A stretch of 64,000 bases of DNA from Cristatella mucedo. Taxonomy: Eukaryota; Bryozoa; Phylactolaemata; Cristatellidae. Where the stretch lies: contig WPIO01000057.1 of NCBI GenBank assembly GCA_009760855.2, positions 1,696,501 through 1,760,500 on the forward strand, written 5' to 3'. Below the pieces are notes generated by a model that had not been told where the DNA came from, did not search any database, and saw nothing but the letters and a program-made list of their open reading frames with translations. This document shows positions 33,063 through 43,735 of the stretch, piece after piece (positions within the stretch are counted from its first letter, which is position 1; each line of letters begins with the position of its first letter). Both the position numbers and the translations under genes were made by a program.

Positions 33063-34200
33063 TATGTAATGTAATGTAATGTATCTCCGTCTGTAACTCC
33101 AAAAAGTCATAAAGACCATGTGGGTGTTACACAGGAAAGTTTTGTATAGCCCACTTACAGCCTAAGCGGCTTTCGGTACGTATTCGGTACCCAACAGACT
33201 TCGTCTCAAGCAACAAAGAGAAAGTGGGAAGCATAGCAAAGTCAGGAGAGCAGTTGAAGTAGTGAGTAGCGTAAAAGTAGCAGCTCAGGATCGATGAAAA
33301 GGATGTGCCATAGTCGGCAGTAGGAGAGTAGTTGTCGTTGCGTAAGAATTGTGGAAGCGAATTCCGCAGTCTAGGACTCGCAGAACTAAAGCTTTTGTCG
33401 CCAACTGTCTTTAGGCGGAGGAATGGGACAACTAATTTATTGTCCACACGAGACCTGAGGGCGTGAACAGGCTGAAACTGATGCAGCAGTTCAGCTAGAT
33501 ACGAAGGAGCCAAGCCGTGGCGGGCCTCGTGGGTCAGCGTAAGAACTTTGCTCTGTAACCTTTGCTCAACCGGCAACCATCCTAGCTGCTCCAGCAAAGG
33601 AGACATGTGCTCAAACCGCTGGGACTTGAAGACTAGCCTTGCAGCCATATTCATAGTCCGCAGCAGTGGCATAATAGCTTTGTTTGGCTGAGCAGCCAAT
33701 AGGGAATTACAATTAGCAAGCATTACAGAACTAAAGAGCCAGTTAAATATTTACCGGCCACTGTGGGAGACAGCTCCTAATCTTGGGCAGGAATCGGATG
33801 TGATGGCTAGCTGTAAAGGCAGTCTTCTGAATGAAGCTTTTGAAATTGAGGCAGCTGTCGAACACGACACCTAAATTTCGAGCATGTGGTGATGGTCGCA
33901 CAATAGCATCACCTATTAGAACAGCAAAGCCGTTTAATCCAGCCACATGCTTAGGGCGTCCTTTGAGCCGCAGTTCGGCCGTATGAAACAATGTTGTTTT
34001 GCAACTTGCAGAGGGCACATTGTTTGTCCAAAACTATTAAGTTGGTTTCATCGGCATTAAACTTCAGGTTGAATTCATGTAGTAACCCAAACAGTGAAAA
34101 TATCGTCGAAGCAGGCTGAAAGGGAGGCGAGCGAGTCGTATACGGGTCATGGCTTACAAAGGTCAAAGGAGAGGTAAAGCCCTTTGTCGTTTGCATATTG
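33063..34200 (-). mobile_element. LINE-B copy B6, late RT to 3' end
   Basis: The reverse strand starts in the late RT (FNADETNLIVLDKQ) and continues with GRPKHVAGLNGFAVLIGDA, NLGVVFDSCLNFKSFI and SHHIRFLPKIRSCLPQ (33743-34018). The C-terminal domain at 33127-33723 is the best kept of this family after 10418, with MNMAARLVFKSQRFEHMSPL, LGWLPVEQRLQSKVLTLTH, SYLAELLHQFQPVHALRS and SPRLRNSLPQFL. It ends in the 3' UTR and a (GTAAT)n tail. The 5' limit near 34200 is uncertain. A stop replaces the usual residue near NCNSLLA, so it is inactive. Confidence 0.9.
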
Positions 34201-34224
34201 ATAAAAGCCAGGATTGTCTTATTC

Positions 34225-34295
34225 ATATTTAATTTATAGACACAAAATATTTTTGCACATGCCATCGTTTGAATCAGTTGCAATCAGGTCCTCAT
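34225..34295 (+). repeat. 71-bp direct repeat, left copy (LINE-B endonuclease)
   Basis: TATTTAATTTATAGACACAA through CAATCAGGTCCTCAT is the same as 37498-37568 except for one indel. The pair flanks LINE-A A5 plus ~400 bases. Part of it translates as a LINE-B endonuclease piece (MPSFESVAIRSSS). Confidence 0.93.
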
Positions 34296-34299
34296 TATA

Positions 34300-37095
34300 G
34301 ACGGTAACTGTCACTTTCTTGGTCACATCCGAAAACAAGCTACCGAAAGTGGCAGCAGTTTATCGCCCACCAGGTACAAAATCCTCCTATATCTATCTCT
34401 GATTTCTCCGATCTCATTTCGATTCTGTATGCGAGAAATCGATCGTTCCTCGTTATGGGTGATTTCAACTTTCGCTTTGATAACTTATCTGAAGCTTTCA
34501 GCACCGAATATCGTGCATTGACTGACTCATTGTCTCTTGTGGCTCATGTGCATGGCCCTACTCACATCAAGGGTCACACACTCGACCAGATTTTCTCTCC
34601 TACAACTGCACTTTGTCATCACCAATTATCACCAAATCCTGCTTATCTGATCACATGCATATCTCATTCAATCTACAGTATGTGCCAACCACCTCCTCTA
34701 AAATAACCTGTCAATCGCAAAACCTCAAGACCCTTGACATCGATGCTGTCCGTGCGAAAATATCTGCTTCACCTCTGCTGCTCAATCCTCCCTCCGATCT
34801 GTCATCGTTGGTAGAAAGCCACAACACGAAACCAGCTGACACTCTGGACGAGTATGCACCTCTGACTAAGCCCACTGTGAGCCCTCGCCAGAAATACCTA
34901 TAGTTTACCTCAGACATGAAACTAGAGGTCTACTAAGTGAATGCTTTAAAAAGTATACGAAAGATCTGGACTGACTGTCTATCGACAGGCATATGAAGAC
35001 TACTGAAGGTCGTAGTAATCAATCCTAGCGAAGGCGAAATCTTGCTTCTATAAAAACGTGGTTGAATCAGGGATGCACTATCCAGAATTGCTGATGTCGA
35101 CGATAAATCATCCCCTGAACGGCTCCCAGGTCAGCTCCTTACCTGATGAACCTTCTGATGACCTAGACGATCGCTTCTCTCGATTCTTTGTGCAGAAGAT
35201 AGACAAGATCAGAGAATCCATCCATGCGATGACAACATCTCCACTAGAATCCTGTTCCCCGATTCCTGACTGCACCTCAACGTCTTAATTTCAGCAGGTC
35301 ACTTGTAATCTAGTCCTAAGCTCGAGTCTCAATCAAAGAAGAAAAGATGTCCTCTGGACCCAATTCCCACTGTCCTGCACATACGTTGCATTGATCTGCT
35401 GATACCATGCATAACTGACATTATTAATATGTCCTTAGCCTCAGGTCATGTCCCACCACCTTTCAAAAAAGCTTTAGTCAGGCCACTTCTCAAGATATCA
35501 ACGCTAGACCAAGAGAACATAAGCAACCATCGCCCCGTCTCCCTTCTACCATTCCTATCAAAGACACTGGAACAGGTCGTGGCGGACCAGTTTAACTTAC
35601 ATATCGAAACCTCACACTTTGCAAATGAGTTCCAGTCTGGCTTTAGAGCTTATCACTCCACAGATTCAGCATCGCTTAGGGTATACAACGATCTACTTAT
35701 GATTGTAGAATATGGTAGAGTGCCTCTCATTTTTTTGCTCGATCTTTCGGCAGCTTTTGATACCATCGATCACAAAGTTCTTCTAGAGCACCTCTCATCT
35801 CGCCTGGGCATCACTGGCACTGATCTGAAATGGTCAGGTTTTATCTCAGTGGGAGACTCCAGAGTATTGACGTGAATGGACAAAGATCATCTCAGATACC
35901 TCTAAAATATCGCGTCCCTCAGGGCTCCATGCTAGGTCCAGTTCTATACACGATTTATACTCTCCCTCTTGTTGATATCATTGCCAAGCACAATCTAGGC
36001 TTTCACTTCTACGCAGATGACACTCAGTTGTACCTTTGTTTTGATCCCTCCCCGCCTTCGAGCACCTCAAGTTCTCTCAACTCACTTGCTGCATGTATTG
36101 ATCAGATCCGCACATGGATGTCAGCCAATTTTCTAAAACTTAATGACGATAAAACGAACTTACTGGTAATGGGCATACCCAGTGTGATTCAGAAATTGGA
36201 AAGGCTTACGCTCAAAATTTCCTTGCAAGCATATATCCAGTTGAATCAGCTCGAAATCTAGGTGTCATACTCCGAAGCGACCACTCGTTAGACGACCTTA
36301 TCAGCTCCACTGTCAAATCTGCCTTTTTTCAGCTTCAAAATAATGCTAAAAGTCGGGCTTGTTTAGATAAGGATACCACATCCAAGTAGGTCCATGCATT
36401 CGTGACATCCTGTCTCGACTTCTGAAACTCACTGCTCGCTGGCCTACCGACATGTGCGATCAGGCGATTGCAGCTGGTGCAAAACTCTGCAGCTAGGCTT
36501 GTCTGTCGTGAGCGTCACAGTTGCCAAATTACTCCACTTCTCGCCGACCTGCGCTGGCTACCAGTCATGCAACGGATTTGCTTCAAAGTTTGGTCACTCA
36601 CTTTTAGGTAACTTTATTCTTCGGCTTCAGCCAATCTCTCATATATACACCCCATCAGGCCAAGCATCGTTTCACCCCCTTTTTGGAATCCAACAGTCTT
36701 CAAATACCCCGTACAAACCTTAAATCCTTTGGAGACCATGCATTTAGTTCGTAGGCTATCAACGCCCGGAACTCTCTCCCGACCTGCGTCAGAACACCCC
36801 TGACCTGACCACATTTCAACAGAATTACAAAACACGCGTATTTAGGACAGCATTGAGTGGGTCCCGGTGATTGGTCCTTCATGTGCTTATGTGTGCTGAC
36901 ACTGTGCTTGCTGCCACTAACCACATTTACATGCTGACCATGTGCATGTCACCCCTAACCAGGTTATTCATTTTGTTTCTTTGTCAAGCATGATTTTACT
37001 CACCATTCAATTGCATTTCCCTTTGCAGCAAATGTAAAGCGCCTAGAGAGAGATTGAGTTCTCTGATGCGCTTTATCAAATGAATCATTCTTATT
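34300..37095 (+). mobile_element. LINE-A copy A5, endonuclease to 3' end
   Basis: This 2.8-kb copy keeps the clearest LINE-A endonuclease motifs: GDFNFRFD and THIKGHTLDQIF at 34455-34706, then, one frame over, LSDHMHISFNL at 34613-34903. The linker (35058-35288) follows. The RT is split by a frameshift near 35830: NHRPVSLLPFLSKTLEQVVA and [20 protein letters not shown] before it; [19 protein letters not shown] and FHFYADDTQLYLCFDP after it. The YADD catalytic box is intact. The C-terminal domain is decayed (36454-36723), and the 3' UTR ends in a stem-loop and a short tail. It lies between two copies of a 71-bp direct repeat. Inactive through frameshifts. Confidence 0.93.
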
Positions 37096-37241
37096 TTAAT
37101 GATTAGGCGATGAATCTAGCTCGAGAGTGACATCATAGACAGTGAAAGATGGGGCGTAAGACCAAACAATGAGGTGCCCTCATACTTTAGCAACTCACCA
37201 AATTTCATTGCTGATAACTATATATTTATATATAAAAACTC

Positions 37242-37287
<46 letters not shown>

Positions 37288-37497
37288 TGAATTAACATAT
37301 ACATATGTGTGTGTTCGTGTGGGTTTGTGTAGTATGTACATATATGGGCATGCAAGTAAACAATTATTTTAGGTTGCATTACCTAAAAGCACATAATATT
37401 TTATCGTCTGGCTATTTGTTCGTCATTAAAGACGATTTTTTTTTCCCAGTGTTCGACTGTGGTTTGTTGCTGTTAATGCAAATATTGTTCGTGATAT
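37096..37497. other. Unique 400 bases with an (AT)n run at 37245-37285
   Basis: There is no LINE match. An AT dinucleotide run of about 20 units is followed by a short TG-rich stretch. This segment is enclosed with LINE-A A5 between the 71-bp direct repeats. Confidence 0.7.
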
Positions 37498-39690
37498 TAT
37501 TTAATTTATAGACACAAAATATTGTTTGCACATGCCATCGTTTGAATCAGTTGCAATCAGGTCCTCATCATTGACTTACCTGCCACTGTTTTGATATACT
37601 GACCTCCTGCTGTCTGCATAAACTTGTTTGTAGAGCGGTTTCCGGAGTTCCTCTCTAAAATACTTGTGTGTGTGTGACCGCCCATTCATGATTGTTGAAG
37701 ACTTCAATATTCACGTTGAAGACCCTAGCAACTACCGGGTACCCCCATTCCTTGACTGCGTGGCAAATTCTGTTTCTGTTCAAAACGTTAATAACACCAT
37801 TCACGACTGTTGCTATATTCAAGATCTCGTAATCATTATGGACGTCTTACCTACTGACCGAGTGGTGTGCCCACGGACCCTCTAATCTATTTGTTTGGTC
37901 TCGTGTACTCTTCCTGCACCCTCGTATGTACAGGGTAAGGTAGGAGACATAACTTAAAAAGCCTTGAAACAGCCAAATCTTGAAATATGTTTGGGATGGA
38001 AGTCTTCTTGATCAGCGTTCAGACCCGACCGACAGCCTAGATACCATTTCCGATGCAGTAAACACAAAGCTCAGGCGTACTATTGACAAGCATGCTCCCG
38101 TTCATTCTATTGGTGTATAGAGTCATGCAGATTTGTCTAAATTTACAAAAACATTTCAGAAGATGCACCGTTCAGAAATTAAAATATACTAGGGGTCCTT
38201 TTTTCACTCAATAAAGGCAGTCTTTCCGGTCAGTCATAAAACATATATAAAGACAATATAGCATTTACAGGTCAATGGGCACAGTTTTGACATCCAAATA
38301 TCAACGGCTGAGCCAAAATGTTTTCAAGCTATTTTACTTAAAAAATTGTGCACTATCTTTCTTCCATAAAGCTCCCTCAGATTCGTGCTATTTCTGAATT
38401 ACCTGTGACTTTCCTTGAAGACTTTACGAAGTTGATGCCTGCGATGTGGGTACCTTACAAGGTTTAGTAAAAGACCACATCTTTTGAAGACTGTATACCA
38501 CTCTCTTCGTAGTATTTACTTACTGACCAACTTAGCCATGCCATAAAAAAGACTGATCATGCTTCTTTGGAAAAATGGGTCGTTAGCAAGTCTTTTAAAT
38601 GTGAGAGCGTTCCACAGATGCCTAAAATGCCTCGATTAGATACAAAAATCCTTGCAAACTATCGCCCAGTTTCCCTTCTTCCTTTCCTTCAAAGATTCTT
38701 GAAACAATCGCGCCTAAGAGCAGGCAGAACTTGTGGATAATACTGAAATCTCAGATTATTTTGAATTGGCGTTCAAGAGGCAGCACAGCACTGAAACAGC
38801 TCTCCTAAATGTTTACAGTGACAACCTAGGCACCAACGATAATGGGAATGTCACAACCATAGCTTTGCCAGATTAGTCAGCTGCTTTTGACACATTGATC
38901 AAGATGCGACGAGTCACTCTAGGGTCTGCCCTTGGTCCGTGGCTGTAGTCCGATTATACTCAACCTCAAGTTAAAGTGAATAAGGCCCGTGGAATAGAAT
39001 GTAAATTGTATACTGACGTTACCCAGCAATATTTGCGTTCAAACAATCACAATCTCCAGCGACAACTGATACACTGAATGCTCAACTAGCCCATGCTCAA
39101 TCCTTAATCTCGAACATTTTCTTATAAGTAACCGACAATGAAACTGAGCTGGTGCACTTACGAGGCTATAAGCGTGTTTCTGGATGAGAAGACTGTTTTT
39201 TTCTGTTGGGTAATGTTTTTTTGTGTGCGACCATCACCACTTACTCGGAACTTGTGTGTCATACTTGATAACAACCTAAGTCCTAATAACTTATGAAAGC
39301 TGTTTCTACAGTCAGCTGTCACGTGCGATCCCTATCTATGATAAGTAACTGTCTTTGTCAGTGGCATGCAAAAACTGTACCTGGCTCCTTGGTCCTGTTT
39401 TGACTAGATAATTATGATTTCTCTTTAGGCTGGGCTAGGGAAGAAAGCCACTAGCCCATCGCAGCTGGCTATCAATATGGCTGCTAAGCTAGTTTGTGAA
39501 TCCCGAAGGCTTGAACATGTATCCAATTTGCTAAAAGGGTTTAGTTATCTGCCGCTTGATCAAGGAGGCAAAGGAAAGTTCTTAAGCTGACCCTCTCGGC
39601 ACAAGCAACTTGGCTCCTCCATACATGGCTAAGATTTTGCACCAGTGTCAGCCTTTTCTTGCCTACAGGTTCGTTGTAAACAGCAAATAA
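37498..39690 (+). mobile_element. LINE-B copy B7, endonuclease to C-terminal domain
   Basis: It opens with the 71-bp direct repeat (37498-37568). The endonuclease follows: MIVEDFNIHVEDPSN at ~37690 (GDFNIH-like), a decayed HTLDLV region and VLPTDRVVCP. Then come a linker (near 38060, SDAVNTKLRRTIDKHAPVHS) and an RT in broken frames (ILANYRPVSLLP near 38650; PDXSAAFDTL near 38870; a YTDVTQQYL-like active site near 39010). Last is the start of the C-terminal domain (LAPPYMAKILHQCQPF near 39620). It is cut at 39690 by a minus-strand LINE-A tail. Heavily mutated. Confidence 0.85.
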
Positions 39691-39694
39691 AAAT

Positions 39695-40765
39695 AATAAT
39701 AAAATAATAATACGCTTAATAAAGTGCTCTCAGAGAACTCAATCTCTCCAGGCACTTTCAATTTGCTGGCAAGGAAACATGACCGAATAGTCAATGGTAC
39801 CATACTCAGTAAAGAACAACGATAGCATGATAAGGGGTGGCCGGCAAAGGGTCAGCATTTAAGTATGATTAGTCGAATCATTCATAGTGTCAGCTTGCAA
39901 GAGCACATACACAACAAATCACACGAACGTACTAAATGCTGTTATAAATAGGTGGGTTTTTAATGTTTCTCCTAATTTGGCCAAGTCAATAAATGTCATG
40001 ATACAAGCCGGAAGTGAATGGTTGGCTTTGCAAGCCTAAGAACGAAATGCCCGGTCTCCGAAAGATTTGATTTTGATTTTTTTACGACGTATATTACACA
40101 ATTGGACTAAGAACAGCTTGTAGTACTGTGCTTAGACTTGTGGGGCAGTAGATCTGATAATTGGGCTGCGGCCTAAATATGAAGGAACCTAAAAGCTAGT
40201 GACAAAACCTTGAAGTTAATGCATTGCTTTACTGGAAGCCACTGCAGGTAAGTGAAAAGTGGTGTGAAGTGGCAACAGGAAGCTCACGACAGAAAAGCTT
40301 AGCAGCCGAGTTGAGCACCAGCTGGAAGCCCTTCATTGCACCGGCCGATAGACCAGTAAGCAGTGAGTAGCAAAAGTCAAGACGGGAGGTCGCAAATGAG
40401 TTGACCAACTTAAATCTGGCTTCCATGTCTAAAGGAGCCCGAGTTTTAGCATTTATACGAAGCTGAAAGTAGGCTTGCTTGATTATTTAGCTGAGGTGGT
40501 CGTAAAAAAGGTCACTTTTGAACACAACACCTAGATTTTTCATGCAGATTCAATGGGAGCTAAATAAGTATTAAAATATTTAACGGTCTCTTTTAAAAAA
40601 TGCCAGCAGAGCTTTTACAGCTACCACCACCGCTTTCAGTGGCTATATAGAATTGCTCGAAGAAGGAGTCGAACCCATGACCTCAACAGTCTTACCTAGC
40701 ACAGCCAATTTTGAGCATTAGCCTTTCCAGTATCTGAATCACGCTGGGTAATAGATTAGCTATTC
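39695..40765 (-). mobile_element. LINE-A copy A6, C-terminal domain to tail
   Basis: The reverse strand begins near the codons for LxKIGSxxISP (about 40765). A SINE-A interrupts it (40578-40697), then it continues through the C-terminal domain (40229-40426: ATSRLDFCYSLLTGLSAGAM, VLNSAAKLFCRE) and the 3' UTR to the stem-loop and ATT tail at 39695. It was inserted into, or next to, the 3' end of LINE-B B7. Decayed copy. Confidence 0.9.
40578..40697 (-). mobile_element. SINE-A copy inserted in LINE-A A6
   Basis: The reverse strand shows TAGGTAAGACTGTTGAGGTC, a good B box in GGGTTCGACTCC, then GCGGTGGTGGTAGCTGTAAA and an A/T-rich 3' end, matching SINE-A. LINE-A sequence is continuous across it: CTAGATTTTTCATGCAGATT on one side and CACAGCCAATTTTGAGCATT on the other. 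Confidence 0.85.
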
Positions 40766-41045
40766 TATTTCTCCTCTTAACAGCTGGTGATAACAGGAGC
40801 TTTTGCTATGCATGTATGAAACTGTGGAAGTTAGTTCGACGCTTCTCATGCAATGACAACTACAATTTTGGTGATCAAATATCTCTAATTTCTACGCAAT
40901 TTAAGCTACTTCAGAGCTAGCTACACAACCTAGGGATCTTATCCCTCAAGGTATATATCGCTGTGAAAAATAAAACTATACCTAGAGGATTAACGTCTAA
41001 TAAACTCCAGTCAATAGTAGATACGTGACCAAACGATTCTAACGT
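40766..41045. other. No recognisable feature
   Basis: No match to the repeats in the window is seen between LINE-A A6 and the cysteine-rich open frame. Confidence 0.4.
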
Positions 41046-41447
41046 TTACTCAATGGTTGTATATGCACTGAAGTTCGTAGTAGCAAAGCTGTCTCCTTTA
41101 CTGATAGCTTGACAGCTTTGATTTCCAGCGACGAGGTGATTAAAGACGAAGCGACACTGCAGTTCAGTGGGTTTGGGAAAACTCAGTGAGCAATTCGCAG
41201 CTCTACACCAAATACAGGTAAACTGTGTGAGTGTATCTTGACCACTCGACGGAACTATGCAATCGCCAGGTGTCGTAGGTTCGCCATTATACACAGTGGA
41301 AATCTTTTCCACCTCTTGTATGACCTTTTTACCATCACCAACTGTAGCAATGCACGTTAACATTGCTGTTCCATCGACAGGAATGTAAAATGTCCGGGAG
41401 TTACGAATCACTTGTACAACTAAGCCACCCGCAATTCACACAGGCTT
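41046..41447 (-). CDS. Cysteine-rich open frame, candidate host 3' exon
   Basis: I do not recognise this protein. The open frame ends in TAA at 41046-41048 and extends upstream past a GTG codon at 41411 to a stop near 41448. No ATG precedes the conserved-looking part; the first is 17 codons after that GTG. It is therefore more likely a terminal exon than a whole gene, and I cannot point to a convincing splice acceptor. Within 121 codons from the GTG there are seven cysteines (20, 51, 66, 69, 74, 86, 100) and three N-glycosylation sequons (NCS 73, NQS 97, NFS 113), suggesting a secreted or extracellular domain. It has no resemblance to LINE-A or LINE-B. Chance or an unknown transposon remain possible. 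Confidence 0.3.
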
Positions 41448-41448
41448 T

Positions 41449-41741
41449 ATCGAATAACCAAAAATGAATGGAAGGTGACATCGACTCTCACAGATTCTAC
41501 AGACAGTTGCACGTGTCGATAGTGTCACAGAAGAGCGTTTTTTAAATTAAAAATTAGCTGTTAAGTGGCAAACTTTTAAAGCCACTCTGAATCAATCCCG
41601 CGTCCTCGAATGAGCTCTGTAGGGAAGATCATGTCTCCTTTAGGAACCAGTTACTTTAAGAGGCAGCATGAAGGATCCATCAATTTAATGAATAATATTT
41701 TATTTCACTGCAATCTTGCCACATAAGTTTTCTTAAGGAAA
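41449..41741. other. No recognisable feature
   Basis: I see nothing recognisable between the open frame and the LINE-A that starts near 41742. Confidence 0.4.
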
Positions 41742-43735
41742 CCAGGTTAGCTCCTTACCTGATGATCCTTAAGATGATCTAGCCGATCGCTTCTCTCGAT
41801 TCTTTGTGCAGAAGATAGACAAGATCAGGGAATCCATCCCTGCGATTACAACCATCCCACTAGAATGCTGTTCCTCGGTTCCTGGCTGCACCTCAATGTC
41901 TGCATTTAAGCAGGTCACTAGTGATCTAGTCCTAAAGTTCGTATCTCAATCAAAGAAGACAACAAGTCCACTGGACCCTATTCCCACTGTTCTGCTCCTA
42001 CGTTGCATTAATCTGCTGCTGCCATGCATAGCTAGCATCATTAATATGTCATTAGCCTCAGGTCAGGTCCCAGCACCTTTCAAAAAAGCTGTAGTCAGGC
42101 CACTTCTCAAGAAAGCTACACTAGACCAAGAGAACTTAAGCAACTACTGCCCAGTCTCCCTTCTACCATTCCTATCAAAGACACTGGAACGGGTCGTGGC
42201 AGACCAGCTGAACTCCTATATCGAAACCTCACACCTTGCTAGTAAGTTCCAGTCTGGCTTTAGAGCTAATCGCGCCACAGAGTCAGCATTGCTTCGGGTA
42301 TAGAACGACCTGCTTAGGAATGCAGACACGGGTAGAGTGCCTCTTCTTGTTTTGCTCGATCTTTCGGGAGCTTTTGATACCATCGATCACAAAGTACTTC
42401 TAGAGCGCCTCTCATCTCGCCTGGGCATCACTGGCACTGCTCTGCAGTGGTTCAGGTCCTATCTCAGTGGGAGACTCCAGAGTATTGACGTGAATGAACA
42501 AAGATCATCTGAAGTACCTCTGAAATATGGAGTACCTCAGGGCTCAATGCTAGGTCCGGTTCTTTTGATGGTTTATACTCTGCCTCTTGCTGATGTGATT
42601 GCCAAGCACAATCTAGGCTTTCTCCTCTATGCGGATGACACTCAGTTGTACCTTTGCTTTGATCGCTCCCAGCCTTTGAGCACCTCAAATTCTCTCAATT
42701 CACTTGCTGCATGCATCGATGACATCCGCACATGGCTGGCAGCATATTTTCTAAAACTAAACGATGATAAAACTAACTTACTAGTTATGGGCAAACCCAG
42801 TGTGATTCAGAAATTGGAATGGCTGACTTTCAAAATTGGCTCTACCAGCATATCTCCAGTTGAATCAGCTCAAAATCTAGGTGTCATATTCCAAAGCGAC
42901 CTCTCGTTTGATGACCATATCAGCTCCACTGTCAAATATACCTATTTTCAGCTTCATAGTACTACTAAAACTCTGGCTTGTTTAGATAAGGGCATCACAT
43001 CGAAGTTGGTATTAGCATTCGTGACATCCCGTCTCAACTTCTGCAACTCACTGCTTACTGGCCTACCAGCATGTGCGATCAGGCGATTGCAGCTGGTGCA
43101 AAACTCTGCAGCTAGGCTTGTCTGTCGTGAGCGTCGCAGTTGCCACATTACTCCACTTCTCGCCGACCTGAACTGGCTACCAGCTAGGCAACGGATTGAC
43201 TTCAAGGTTTTGTCGCTCACTTTAAGGTCTCTTCATTCTATGGCTCCAGCCTATCTTTCAGATATACTACCCCATCAGGCCAAGCATCGTACCACTCGCT
43301 TTTCGGAATCCAACAGTCTGGAAATACCTCGTACAAACCTTAAATCTATTGGAGACCATGCATTTAGCTCGTATGCTCCCAAAGCCTGGAACTCCCTCCC
43401 GACCTGCGTCAGAACATCCCCTGACCTGACCACATTTAAAAGAAACCTCAAAACACACCTATTTAGGACATCATTTAGTGGGTCCCTGTGTTTCGTCCTT
43501 GATGTGCTTATGCGTGCTGACACTGTGCATGCTGCCACTAACCACATTTGCATGCTGACCCTGTGCATGTCACCCCTAACCATATTATTCATGTTGATTG
43601 TTTTTTAAGCATGCTTTTACTTACTATTCTATTGCATATCACTTTGCAGCAAACGTAAAGCGCCTAGAAAGAGATTAAATTATCTGAGGGCGCTTTATCA
43701 AGTGCAATATTATTATTATTATTATTATTAAGCAA
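41742..43735 (+). mobile_element. LINE-A copy A7, best-preserved reverse transcriptase
   Basis: A 5'-truncated LINE-A encoding the linker, RT and C-terminal domain in one frame from 41806 to 43606. Only a TAG at 42301-42303 (in RVxNDLL, where other copies have Tyr) and an upstream TAA near 41768 interrupt it. RT blocks in order: [44 protein letters not shown] (42349), [12 protein letters not shown] (42532), LLYADDTQLYL with YADD at 42628-42639, and NDDKTNLLVMGKPS. The C-terminal domain includes SRLNFCNSLLTGLPACAIRR, RRSCHITPLLADLNWLP, LPHQAKHRTTRFSESNS, KAWNSLPTCVRTSPDLTTF and KRNLKTHLFRT. The 3' UTR, stem-loop and about eight ATT units follow. It copies element RNA into DNA at the target (family knowledge). 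The low damage marks it as the youngest copy here. Confidence 0.96.

Noticed and set aside
42464-43592. Minus-strand frames of 63-105 codons
   Set aside because: They are shadows of the LINE-A RT frame on the plus strand.
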